Shown here one piece after another: positions 28,000 to 37,272 of a stretch of 64,000 bases of DNA. The notes beneath the pieces are model-generated. The model was not told where the DNA came from and searched no databases. It worked only from the letters and a program-made list of their open reading frames with translations. This DNA is from Xestospongia bergquistia (taxonomy: Eukaryota; Porifera; Demospongiae; Haplosclerida; Petrosiidae). The position numbers were made by a program, and so were the translations under genes. How positions within the stretch are numbered: the stretch's first letter is position 1; the number at the start of each line of letters is the position of its first letter. The DNA is taken from NCBI GenBank assembly GCA_963965975.1, contig OZ014411.1, positions 18,690,446 through 18,754,445 of the forward strand. The letters are read 5' to 3'.

Positions 28000-28950
28000 G
28001 ACTATTGAGTGAAGTTAACAAAGTAAACAGCTCAGTCTAATGGTCTCTATGGGCTAACTAAGTAAACTGTTATTAACAGTTTAGTAAGTTGGTTTGCATT
28101 AAGTCTCTAAAGTCTTTAAATTAAAGACTTTACAAGGTTTAGACTATTGAGTGAAGTTAATAAAGTAAACAGCTTAGTTTAAAGGACTCTATGGGACTAA
28201 CTAAATAAATTGTTATTAACAGTTTAGTAAGTTGGTTTGCATTAATAATCTAAAGTGTTTAAATTAAAGACTTTAGAAGTTTTAGACTATTGATTGAAGT
28301 TAACAAAGTAAACAGCTCAGTCTAAAGGACTCTAAGGGACTAACTAAATAAACTTCTATTAACAGTTTAGTAAGTTGGTTTGCATTAACACTCTAAAGTC
28401 TTTAAATTAAAGACTTTAGAAGGTTTAGACTATTGAGTGAAGTTAATAAAGTAAACAGCTCAGTCTAAAGAACTCTATGGGACTAACTAAATAAACAGTT
28501 ATTAACAGTTTAGTAAGTTGGTTTGCATTAACACTCTAAAGTCTTTAAATTAAAGACGTTAGAAGGTTTAGACTATTGAGTGAAGTTAACAAAGTAAACA
28601 GCTCAGTCTAAAGGTCTCTATGGGACTAACTAAATAAAATGTTATTAACAGTTTAGTAAGTTGGTTTGCATTAAGTCTCTAAAGTCTTTAAATTAAAGAC
28701 TTTACAAGGTTTAGACTATTGAGTGAAGTTAATAAAGTAAACAGCTTAGTTTAAAGGACTGTATGGGACTAACTAAATAAATTGTTATTAACAGTTTAGT
28801 AAGTTGGTTTGCATTAATAATCTAAAGTCTTTAAATTAAAGACTTTAGAAGTTTTAGACTATTGATTGAAGTTAAGAAAGTAAACAGCTCAGTCTAAAGG
28901 ACTCTAAGGGACTAACTAAATAAACTTCTATTAACAGTTTAGTAAGTTGG
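28000..28950 (+). repeat. 572-bp block duplication (4 monomers)
   Basis: The AAGTCTCTAAAG monomer with TTTACAAGG and CAGCTTAGTTTAAAGG occurs at 28101 and again at 28673, exactly 4 x 143 bp apart. The neighbouring variants AATAAATTGTTATT and CTCTAAGGGAC are also repeated in the same order. Confidence 0.8.
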
Positions 28951-31251
28951 TTTGCATTAACACTCTAAAGTCTTTAAATTAAAGACTTTAGAAGGTTTTG
29001 ACTATTGAGTGAAGTTAATAAAGTAAACAGCTCAGTCTAAAGGACTCTATGGGACTATCTAAATAAACTGTTATTAACGGTTTAGTAAGTTGGTTTACCT
29101 TAACACTCTAAAGTGTTTAAATTAAAGACTTTAGAAGGTTTAGACTATTAATTGAAGTTAACAAAGTAAACAGCTCAGTCTAATGGACTCTATGGGACTA
29201 ACTAAATGAACTGTTATTAACAGTTTAGTAAGTTTGTTTGCATTAACACTCTAAAGTCTTTAAATTAAAGACTTTAGAAGATTTAGACTATTGAGTGAAG
29301 ATAATAAAGTAAACAGCTCAGTCTAATGGACTCTATGGGACTAACTAAATAAACTGTTATTAACAGTTTAGTAAGTTGGTTTGCATTAACACTCTAAGGT
29401 CTTTAAATTAAAGACTTTGGAATTTTTAGACTATTGAGTGAAGTTAACAAAGTAAACAGCTCAGTCTAAAGGACTCTATCGGACTAACTAAATAAACTCT
29501 TACTAACAGTTTTGTAAGTTGGTTTGCATTAACACTCTAAAGTCTTTAAATTAAAGACTTTAGAAGGTTTAGACTATTGAGTGAAGTTAATAAAGTAAAC
29601 AGCGCAGTCTAAAGGACTCTATGGGACTAACTAAATAAACTGTTATTAACAGTTTAGTAAGTTGGTTTGCCTTAACACTCTATAGTCTTTAAATTAAAGA
29701 CTTTAGAAGGTTTAGACTATTGAGTGAAGTTAATAAAGTAAACAGCTCAGTCTAAAGGACTCTATGGGCCTAACAAAATAAACTGTTATTAACAGTTTAG
29801 TAAGTTTGTTTGCATTAACACTCTAAAGTCTTTAAATTAAAGACTTTAGAAGGTTTAGACTATTGAGTGAAGTTAATAAAGTAAACAGCTCAGTCTAAAG
29901 GACTCTATGGGACTAACTAAATAAACTGTTATTAAGAGTTTAGTAAGTTGGTTTACATTTACACTCTAAAGTCTTTAAATTAAAGACTTTAGAAGGTTTA
30001 GACTATTGATTGAATTAATAAAGTAAACAGCTCAGTACAAAGGACTCTATGGGACTAACTAAATAAACTGTTATTAACAGTTTAGTAAGTTGGTTTGCAT
30101 TAACACTCTAAAGTCTTTAAATTAAAGACTTTAGAAGGTTTAGACTATTGATTGAAGTTGACAAAGTAAACAGCTCAGTCTAATGGACTCTAAGGGACTA
30201 ACTAAATGAACTATTATTAACAGTTTAGGAAGTTGGTTTGCATTAACACTCTAAAGTCTTTAAATTAAAGACTTTAGAAGGTTTAGACTATTGTGTGAAG
30301 TTAACCAAGTAAACAGCTCAGTCTAAAGGACTCTATGGGACTAACTAAATAAACTGTTATTAACAGTTTAGTAAGTTGGTTGCATTAACAATCTAAAGTC
30401 TTTAAATTAAAGACTTTAGAAGGTTTAGACTATTGAGTGAAGTTAATAAAGTAAACAGCTCAGTCTAAAGGACTCTATGGGACTAACTAAATAAACTGTT
30501 ATTAACAGTTTAGTAAGTTGGTTTGCCTTAACACTCTAAAGTCTTTAAATTAAAGACTTTAGAAGGTTTAGACTATTGATTGAAGTTAACAAAGTAAACA
30601 GCTCAGTCTAAAGGACTCTATGGGACTAACTAAATGAACTGTTATTAACAGTTTAGTAAGTTGGTTTGCATTAACACTCTAAAGTCTTTAAATTAAAGAC
30701 TTTAGAAGGTTTAGACTATTGAGTGAAGTTAATAAAGTAAACAGCTCAGTCTAAAGGACTCTATGGGACTAACTAAATAAACTGTGATTAACAGTTTAGT
30801 AAGTTTGTTTGCATTAACACTCTAAAGTCTTTAAATTAAAGACTTTAGAAGGTTTAGACTATTGAGTGAAGTTAATAAAGACAACAGCTCAGTCTAAATG
30901 AATCTATTGGACTAACCAAATAAACTGCTATTAACAATGTTAAGTAAGTTGGTTTGCATTAACACTCTAAAGTCTTTAAATTAAAGAGTTTAGAAGGTTT
31001 AGACTATTAAGTGAAGATTATAAAGTAAACAGCTCTTTTTAAAGGACTCTATGGGACTAACTAAAGAAACTGTTATTAACAGTTTAGTAAGTTGGTTTCC
31101 ATTAACACTTTACGGTCTTTAATTTTAAGACTTTAGAAGGTTTAGACTATTGAGTAATTTTTATAGAGTAAACTGCTCAGTCTAAAGGACTTATGGGACG
31201 AAGTAGTAAACTGCTATGAACAGTTTAGTAAGTTGGTTTGCATTAACGCTC

Positions 31252-31537
31252 TAAAGTCTTTAAATTAAAGAGTTTAGAAGGTTTAGCCTATTGAGTTAAG
31301 TTTATAAAGTAAACAGCTCAGTCTAAAGGACTCTATGGGACTAACTAAAGAAACTGTTATTAACAGTTTAGTAAGTTGGTTTGCATTAACACTCTAAAGT
31401 CTTTAAATTAAAGAGTTTAGAAGGTTTAGCCTATTGAGTTAAGTTTATAAAGTAAACAGCTCAGTCTAAAGGACTCTATGGGACTAACTAAAGAAACTGT
31501 TATTAACAGTTTAGTAAGTTGGTTTCCATTAACACTT
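31252..31537 (+). repeat. Single-monomer tandem duplication
   Basis: Two consecutive monomers share the rare combination GTTTAGCCTATTGAG, GTTAAGTTTATAAAG and AACTAAAGAAACTG (GTTTAGCCTA at 31281 and 31424, 143 bp apart). This is a local one-unit duplication near the right end of the array. Confidence 0.8.
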
Positions 31538-32374
31538 TACAGTCCTTAATTTTAAGACTTTAGGAGGTTTATACTATTGAGTAAATTTTATAGAATAAAC
31601 TGGTCAGTCTAAAAGACTCTATGGGACTAACTAAATAAACTGCTATTAAGAGTTTAGTAAGTTGGTTTCATTAACACACTAAAGTCTTTAAATTAGAGAC
31701 TTTTGAAGGTTTAGACTATTGATTGAAGTTAATAAAGTAAACAGCTCAGTCTAAAGGACTCTATGGGACTAACTAAATAAACTGTTATTAACAGTTTAGT
31801 AAGTTGGTTTGCATTAACACTCTAAAGTCTTTAAATTAAAGACTTTAGAAGGTTTAGACTATTGAGTGAAGTTAATAAAGTAAACAGCTCAGTCTAAAGG
31901 ACTCTATGGGACTACCTAAATAAACTGTTATTAACAGTTTAGTAAGTTGATTTGCATTAACACTCTAAAGTCTTTAAATTAAAGACTTTAGAAGGTTTAG
32001 ACTATTGATTGAAGTTAACAAAGTAAACAGCTCAGTCTAATGGACTCTATGGGACTAACTAAATGAACTGTTATTAACAGTTTAGTAAGTTGGTTTGCAT
32101 TAAAACTCTAAAGTCTTTAAATTAAAGACTTTAGAAGGTTTAGACTATTGAGTGAAGTTAATAAAGTAAACAGCTCAGTCTAAAGGATTCTATGGGACTA
32201 ACTAAATAAACTGTTATTAACAGTTTAGTAAGTTGGTTTGCATTAACACTCTAAAGTCTTTAAATTAAAGACTTTAGAAGGTTTAGACTATTGAGTGAAG
32301 TTAATAAAGTAAACAGTTCAGTCTAATGGACTCTATGGGACTAACTAAATGAACTGTTATTAACAGTTTTGTAA

Positions 32375-32941
32375 TTGGCTTCAGGCAAAGGGAGTCAAAT
32401 TCTCATAGAATGCCTTGAAAGCTGAATTGTATAGCATCATACAAAGATTCAAACCTACCCCTCGCTATGTTGTTGATGACATGGCTGCTGCTGGAGGTAC
32501 GAACTTAGTCAAGATAGACTTTATATTTATTTATATGTAGATCATACAGGGCATGAGGTGGTCCAACTCCCTTTTGCTCACTGCACTCTCAATCCTATTG
32601 AGTTTGCATGGGCACAGGTTAAAGATCACATCAAGGCCAACACTTGTGCATTTAATCTCCGTGAGTTTGAGCAGCTGGCATGGGAGTGTTTCGATGTTGT
32701 GATACCTGATCCTTGGAAGAGCCTCATTCGACATGTTAAGATCCACTTTGAAGATGACTATTGGTCTAATGATGGCCTCTATGAAGAGTTAGTGGATGAG
32801 TTCATCATTCGAGTTGGAGATGAATCAGATGAGTCTGATGATTTGGATCAATCTGATAGTTCTGATGACGATTACTTCTTGGCATTCTCAGTCTTCCTTC
32901 TTTGTCAAAAGGTTTTGTTCCAAGCCATGGTGGCCTTATAA
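32375..32941 (+). pseudogene. DDE transposase, C-terminal part (Tc1/mariner-like), left copy
   Basis: This is the C-terminal end of a DDE transposase, which cuts and rejoins transposon ends in the nucleus. Exon 32375-32496 encodes a segment ending VVDDMAAAG. A 53-bp GT-AG intron (32497-32549) follows, then exon 32550-32941. The second exon carries CTLNPIEFAWAQVKDHI, the typical block around the third catalytic acid (Glu codon 32600-32602), and an acidic Asp/Ser tail. The left end is cut off by the satellite array, so the first two catalytic Asp residues are missing. A TAG follows KFS near 32408 and is shared with the other copy at 53650, so it predates the duplication. Tc1/mariner superfamily membership is confident; the subfamily is not known. 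Confidence 0.85.
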
Positions 32942-33817
32942 CTGCCTCAAAATGCAAAAGACAATACCTGGTTATTGTTTTAATAATAATACATGTTAGA
33001 ATGGAGTATTTGTTCATATAATTAGATAGTACTACTGTTTGTGTAGCTACATCACCTTCAATTAATTAATAGTATTATGTTTGCATTTTTCATAATTATG
33101 TAACATGTATATTATTTATTAATTGAATCAATTTGTGATTAATCCATGTTTACAATCTTGGTATATAATTTATGTAATAATGTGTAATATATAACTTGTT
33201 TTGTAAGAATGAACCACTTCTGTCAAACTGTTTGTATATGTAGTTACGTGTATTTGAGACTTTAGACAAAACATGTTGTGACACTGGTAGTCTACAACTA
33301 TAGGCTGTCGTTATCAGATAACAATATATCATTAAGTCTGTGCTGAATGGTAGATATGAGAAGGTATGACACTTTTTCTTCTTCTCACAATAACACCAAA
33401 ATGAGAATATTCTCTATCTTTTCAAATATAATGTCAAAGTTTATGTCACACAGAGTACATATGAGTATTCTTATGCATTTTACTAAAGGGTGTTGTATTA
33501 GTATATCACAAAAGAAAGGTTGATTTGACAAATCCATGTTTTTTTAGTACACATAATACATAATATAGTAGTTAAGGGCGGATCTTTTTATAATTGAAGT
33601 TCAAATAGAAAATAGATTATCTGTTATGTATATTGTATATATTGTCTAACTAATGTGACATTAGAAAGATTCTTAAAGCTCTGACAATCAACTACATTTC
33701 TTGTCATTAGTAGTTACCTCACTGACCTATAGATGTGCTAAGTAAAAATTAACAAGATGTTAAAGCAATCACAGTATGTCAAATTTTCTGTCATCATAGA
33801 AGCTTGCATGTGATGAT
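32942..33817. other. AT-rich sequence downstream of transposase, no gene seen
   Basis: This non-coding AT-rich stretch has many short poly-A/T runs. Most of 32942-33359 is repeated at 54186-54585. The rest (33360-33817) has no counterpart there because of a 625-bp length difference. Only short spurious frames are present. Confidence 0.6.
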
Positions 33818-34075
33818 ATTATTCTTGGAGCTGGTGGTGAGATTGGTCCAATTGCCAACTCCACTCTCATATTCAGATCCAAAAAAAATACTGGTGATTA
33901 TTACCATGATGAGATGACTGCTGATCATTTTGAGGAGTAGTTTGCTACCAAACTTCTCCCATGTAACAGTCTTATTGTCATGGATAACGCCTCATATCAT
34001 AGGTGTCATAGTGACCCTGTTCCAGTCAAAAGTTGGACAAACCAAAAGATGCAAGATTGGCTTCAGGCAAAGTGA
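33818..34075 (+). pseudogene. DDE transposase, middle fragment from a second copy, left locus
   Basis: In frame from 33818, the translation reads IILGAGGEIGP, then IFRSKKNTGDYYHDEM, then LIVMDNASYHRCHSDP, and ends WLQAK followed by TGA (34073-34075). MDNASYH holds the second catalytic Asp (codon 33983-33985). A TAG at 33938-33940 interrupts the frame. This part of the protein belongs upstream of the C-terminal fragment at 32375-32941 but lies downstream of it. It must therefore come from a second transposon copy or a rearrangement. It is the only place in the window where the second-Asp motif survives complete with its upstream context. Confidence 0.8.
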
Positions 34076-34098
34076 GTTGAATTAGGGGTAACACTTCA

Positions 34099-35423
34099 CT
34101 ATTGAGTAGTCAAAATTTTGACTCTAATTTGAGGTAAGGAATGCATCAATCCCATAGAAAAATGGCTAAATGGTTTAGGTTTTGTACAAGTAAGTGAGTC
34201 AGACAATACATATGTCACATAAAACTCTGCCTCTCTGATATCAGAGCGACTTCCCTGTTTATCATTGTCATTCAAATCATCTTGTTCAGAATAACCACCT
34301 ATATATCCCTCATCATCGGCATGGTCTTCTTTGCCTTCCAAATGTTGGTGTAGACTATCAATAATATCATCTTTTTGAAGGAGCTCCAAAGCTAAGTCAT
34401 TTCTCTCTTAATCTAAGTGTCCATTCAATTCACGATATGTTTGTCTTTTAACCTTGTACTCTTCAGCTTTTATCGTTAATGCTACGAAATCTTGCTGCTG
34501 TTTCAAACTGGTATAGAGTTTGGTCATAATTGCATCATGTCGTGTTTGTAAGTACTTTAATCTTTCTTCATAATTTATTTTGAGTTGTTTCAAGTTCTCT
34601 TTTGCAGTGTCTCTTTCCTTTTTGTATTTATCATTCTTGATTCAATTTGTTGAAGAGTTTTCTCATTTAGTGCTGCATCAATATGTTGTTGGAGTTCTCT
34701 GCTACCCTCAGAATGGAATTGTATGGATTCTTGAAGTTTGAGATTTCTGTGTCTTTTTTTTCGAGTTTGTTGCTAAGAGACCCACCTGGTTGAATGGATG
34801 GATGTATTGATAAATGGATAGATACATGGATTACTGGACAGATAGGTGAATAAATCAATTTTTGAATGGGAATAATGAGTACATGAACAGCTGATTGGTA
34901 TGTTGATGGATGCATAGATAATGGTGGATGGATAGATAGAAGGATGAATGGATGAATAGGTACTAGGATAGATGAATGGATGTAGTGTACAAATGAATGG
35001 TTAAAAAGAGAATGAAATAACTACCTCTTTCTATAATTTTGCATATTTTTCAGTATCACAAGCCTCCAAAAATTGAGCATTACTTTCCAATGTCTGTGTC
35101 CTCTCAGATCTCAGACCTGACATCCATTTCGACTCTCAAATTTTGAAAATCTTTTTTAACTGTTTCTGTCCTTCCTCTATTTAAAGATGTTGAGCGTTAC
35201 TTTCCATGTTAACCAACTATTAAAATATTAAGTTATTAAATTAATATGATTACAGTAGAGAGTCTAACCTCAAGATGATGGTTTAGTGATTGTTCTATAA
35301 ACTGTTTATCCTCTTTGCGTCTGTTCTAAGAGAGCCCGAACGCTTTCAAGTTTTACCAGACAACTGATCTGCCCTCTCTTTCCAATCTTTGCTTTTCTGT
35401 TTAAAAGTTTGAATCTCTAGTGC
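34099..35423 (-). pseudogene. Decayed coiled-coil protein gene, three exons, left copy
   Basis: The minus strand carries three exons with GT-AG borders: 35423-35269 (QKSKDWKERADQLSGK), 35216-35025 (ends with EACDTEKYAKL), and 34785 to about 34099. Exon 3 is rich in heptad-like Leu/Lys/Glu/Gln, for example LKQLKINYEERLKYLQTRHD and VALTIKAEEYKVKRQ, followed by an acidic segment. Frameshifts occur near 35350 and 34620, and there are in-frame stops, including a TAA after ELNGHLD (about 34407) that is also in the other copy. I do not recognise the family. It looks like a piece of a larger coiled-coil protein rather than a transposon gene. The 3' end is uncertain because the two copies lose the common frame near 34190. 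Confidence 0.6.
34786..34985. repeat. GATG/GATA-type degenerate microsatellite
   Basis: About 200 bp of interrupted tetranucleotide repeats (GGATGGAT, GATAGATAG, GAATGGATGAAT). They lie inside the putative 239-bp intron (34786-35024) between the last two exons of the coiled-coil pseudogene. The other copy, at 55390-55560, is slightly shorter. Confidence 0.85.
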
Positions 35424-35715
35424 CTACATTTCTATTAAGTTTTCTACTACTCTACATTGGACGCAAAGCAAAATTCATCACTGTAATACATAAACTATAT
35501 AAATGTTATTATTTTGTTTACAATCATAATAATGATTATAATAATAATAGTATTTTTGATGAATTTGCCTGAAGCAACTTCCCATTTTGTATGAAAACAA
35601 GGTTATCTTGTTAACTTCTAATAATGGTGACTGCATATAATCATTAGATTAGAAACCATAGTCATATATATATATATTACTTAAGTAGATACTGTACAGT
35701 AGCCTCACTACTATA

Positions 35716-35915
35716 AAAAAATGCCCATTGATTAATTATCTTAATAGTTATTTTTATAACAGATTACATGTAACAGTTGTTGTACACAAAGGCCAGTATC
35801 TATAAAAATTTTGTCTTTAACTATTAAGATAATTAATCAATGGTCATTTTTAAAGACAAAACTTTTATAGCTACTGACCTTTGTGTACAACAACTGTTAC
35901 TATGTAATCTGTTAT
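35716..35915. repeat. Foldback element with interlocked inverted repeats, left copy
   Basis: Arm A (35725-35749, 25 bp) is the exact reverse complement of A' (35819-35843), and with one mismatch the pairing extends outward into A-rich/T-rich flanks. Arm B (35756-35820) is the near-exact reverse complement of B' (35850-35915). The order is A-B-A'-B', so the two pairings interlock rather than nest. No coding sequence lies inside. The element is probably a non-autonomous foldback or MITE relic, or two overlapping inverted duplications. It recurs at 56290-56500. Confidence 0.85.
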
Positions 35916-35940
35916 AACTGTATACAATGGACCACTGCTA

Positions 35941-37179
35941 TACTGTAGATGTTATCTTGAAATGATCCATTTTTAAGACAAATTAATAGGATTCTGCATA
36001 TCCGTCAAGTTCCTCTGTCTTATTTCTGTAAGCAATTACCATTTGTTTTAAAAGACTTTTAACAACAGAAACTAAAATACAGACTCATTTTCCTCATGGC
36101 AAATTTATGTGGAGAATTTAACAAAAATAACACATTAAGATCAAATAAATTGAATAAATCAAAAGATGGTCATGATGGGCAGTTTACAAGTTCTTGTAGT
36201 ATGTACTTGATGGTACATCTTACTATCTTGACAGCACAAACAGTAACAATGATTGCCACTGAAAAGAGTATCTTCATCATTACATAAATACAAGCACTGT
36301 ACTATATAGTTTATAATAGACACCACATATACACATATAATATGTTATAATATGTCCTTTTTCTGAGAAGTCATTTGTTAAAGTACACAAACTGCAGCAA
36401 AGTTCCAGAGTAATTAACAGTCATAAAACCAGTGTATCTATCTTCTGTGCCATATACACCACTATAGGGCTATAGTGAAGTAAAATGGATGGTAAAATTT
36501 CGTTAAACCCTAACAAGGAAAAAAATATATTAACAGACTAATCTATAAATTATTGTACCTTTTACGTAGCAAACCATGCTGATATACTGCACAACTGTAA
36601 TAGTTCACTGCCACCAGCTTTTAGACATACTCTAATTCGGAAGGTTCTATAGAAAATGTAAGCAATTACATTTATATATATATAATATATATACCTCATT
36701 CAAGTTGGATAATATATTTTTTGCTAAACATGTATCTTAGTTGAAAGTTACAAAGGTCAGGCAATATCAAAAAGAGACTCTTTGCATTCCAGTATTAACA
36801 AGCATTTGGATATGCATTCTCCAACTATAACTGAAACTGTACAAATTGTTAAAAATGAAAAAAAGAACAGAAAACAAAGCAAACCAATTAAAAAAAGGAG
36901 GCTTTAGTACAACTGTAAAAAATTAAAATTAGAAGGCTGGCCACATGTGCTATGTTAGTGATGCAACGTTTGCCATAACAATTTCAAACTTGAGTAATCT
37001 ACTAGTCAAACTACAGAGCTACTGTATTTTATACAGTTTAAAAAAGAATGAGCTGAGGATCAACAGTACTCTCAGTACGTCATAGTTAGGATACCTATGA
37101 TGCTCCAGACGACACCAACGTGGAGGTGGTACTGTATTGCCGTCCGCCCCCCCTTCAAACCTCTTCTCATTCTTCTTTC
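35941..37179. other. Cassette interval without a convincing gene, left copy
   Basis: This AT-rich interval contains a 63-codon ATG frame at 36096-36287 that is identical in translation to 56680-56871, a (TA)n tract near 36670-36690, and the decayed open frame at 36738-36956. A C-run sits at 37143-37153 just before the 31-bp repeats. The conserved 63-codon frame shows no recognisable domain, and the surrounding non-coding DNA is about as well conserved, so its conservation is not evidence for coding. Confidence 0.5.
36738..36956 (+). pseudogene. Broken counterpart of the open frame at 57312-57576
   Basis: This aligns with the right-copy open frame but lacks 42 bp near 36741-36750. It also has an extra G in the A-rich run before GGCTTTAG (near 36898), which breaks the frame. 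If the right-hand frame was ever coding, this copy has lost it. Confidence 0.35.
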
Positions 37180-37272
37180 AATGGCCTAACATGCTCAAAA
37201 TTCATCTATTAATGGCCTAACATACTCAAAATGCATCTTTTAATGGCCTAATATGCTCAAAATACATCTTTT
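37180..37272 (+). repeat. 31-bp tandem repeat, three copies, left cassette
   Basis: Units start at 37180, 37211 and 37242, each beginning AATGGCCTAA and ending in a CATCT core, just before the 28-bp minisatellite. Part of the same unit (TAATATGCTCAAAATACATC) reappears inside the minisatellite near 37554, showing exchange between the two repeat types. Confidence 0.9.

Larger units (their letters stand above)
1..32374 (+). repeat. 143-bp satellite array, about 226 head-to-tail monomers
   Basis: Monomers begin at 1, 144, 287 and 429 with TTAACACTCTAAAG-type starts, and this 143-bp spacing holds to 32374 without a gene or foreign insertion. All monomers point the same way. In the first monomer, 8-21 pairs with 23-36 (14-bp arms, 1-nt centre), 40-47 pairs with 78-85 (TTTAGACT/AGTCTAAA), and 108-117 pairs with 119-128 (10-bp arms, one mismatch in this monomer, 1-nt centre). 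Most positions therefore lie in dyads. Two broad variants exist. The commoner one has GAAGTTAATAAAG and CTGTTATTAAC. The other has GAAGTTTATAAAG and CTGCTATTAAC, mainly at about 2.6-4.1, 6.8-10.2 and 31.0-31.7 kb. The array continues past the left edge. Its near-nucleosomal length and dyads suit a centromeric or pericentromeric satellite, but that is inference. Confidence 0.98.

Noticed and set aside
1-32374. CRISPR-like regular repeats
   Set aside because: The repeats are contiguous monomers without unique spacers, in a clearly eukaryotic context with introns.
32531-32746. Minus-strand frames over the transposase exons (also 32805-33017, 53775-53990 and 54049-54261)
   Set aside because: They are shadows of the plus-strand transposase coding sequence.
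34667-34915. Minus-strand frame rich in HPS/SIHPSI repeats
   Set aside because: Its first part is translated microsatellite within an intron. Only the C-terminal part (NKLEKKDTEISN) belongs to the coiled-coil pseudogene exon.
36096-36287. 63-codon frame with the same translation in both cassettes (36096-36287 and 56680-56871)
   Set aside because: The flanking non-coding DNA is about equally conserved between the copies, no domain is visible, and the duplication explains the identity.
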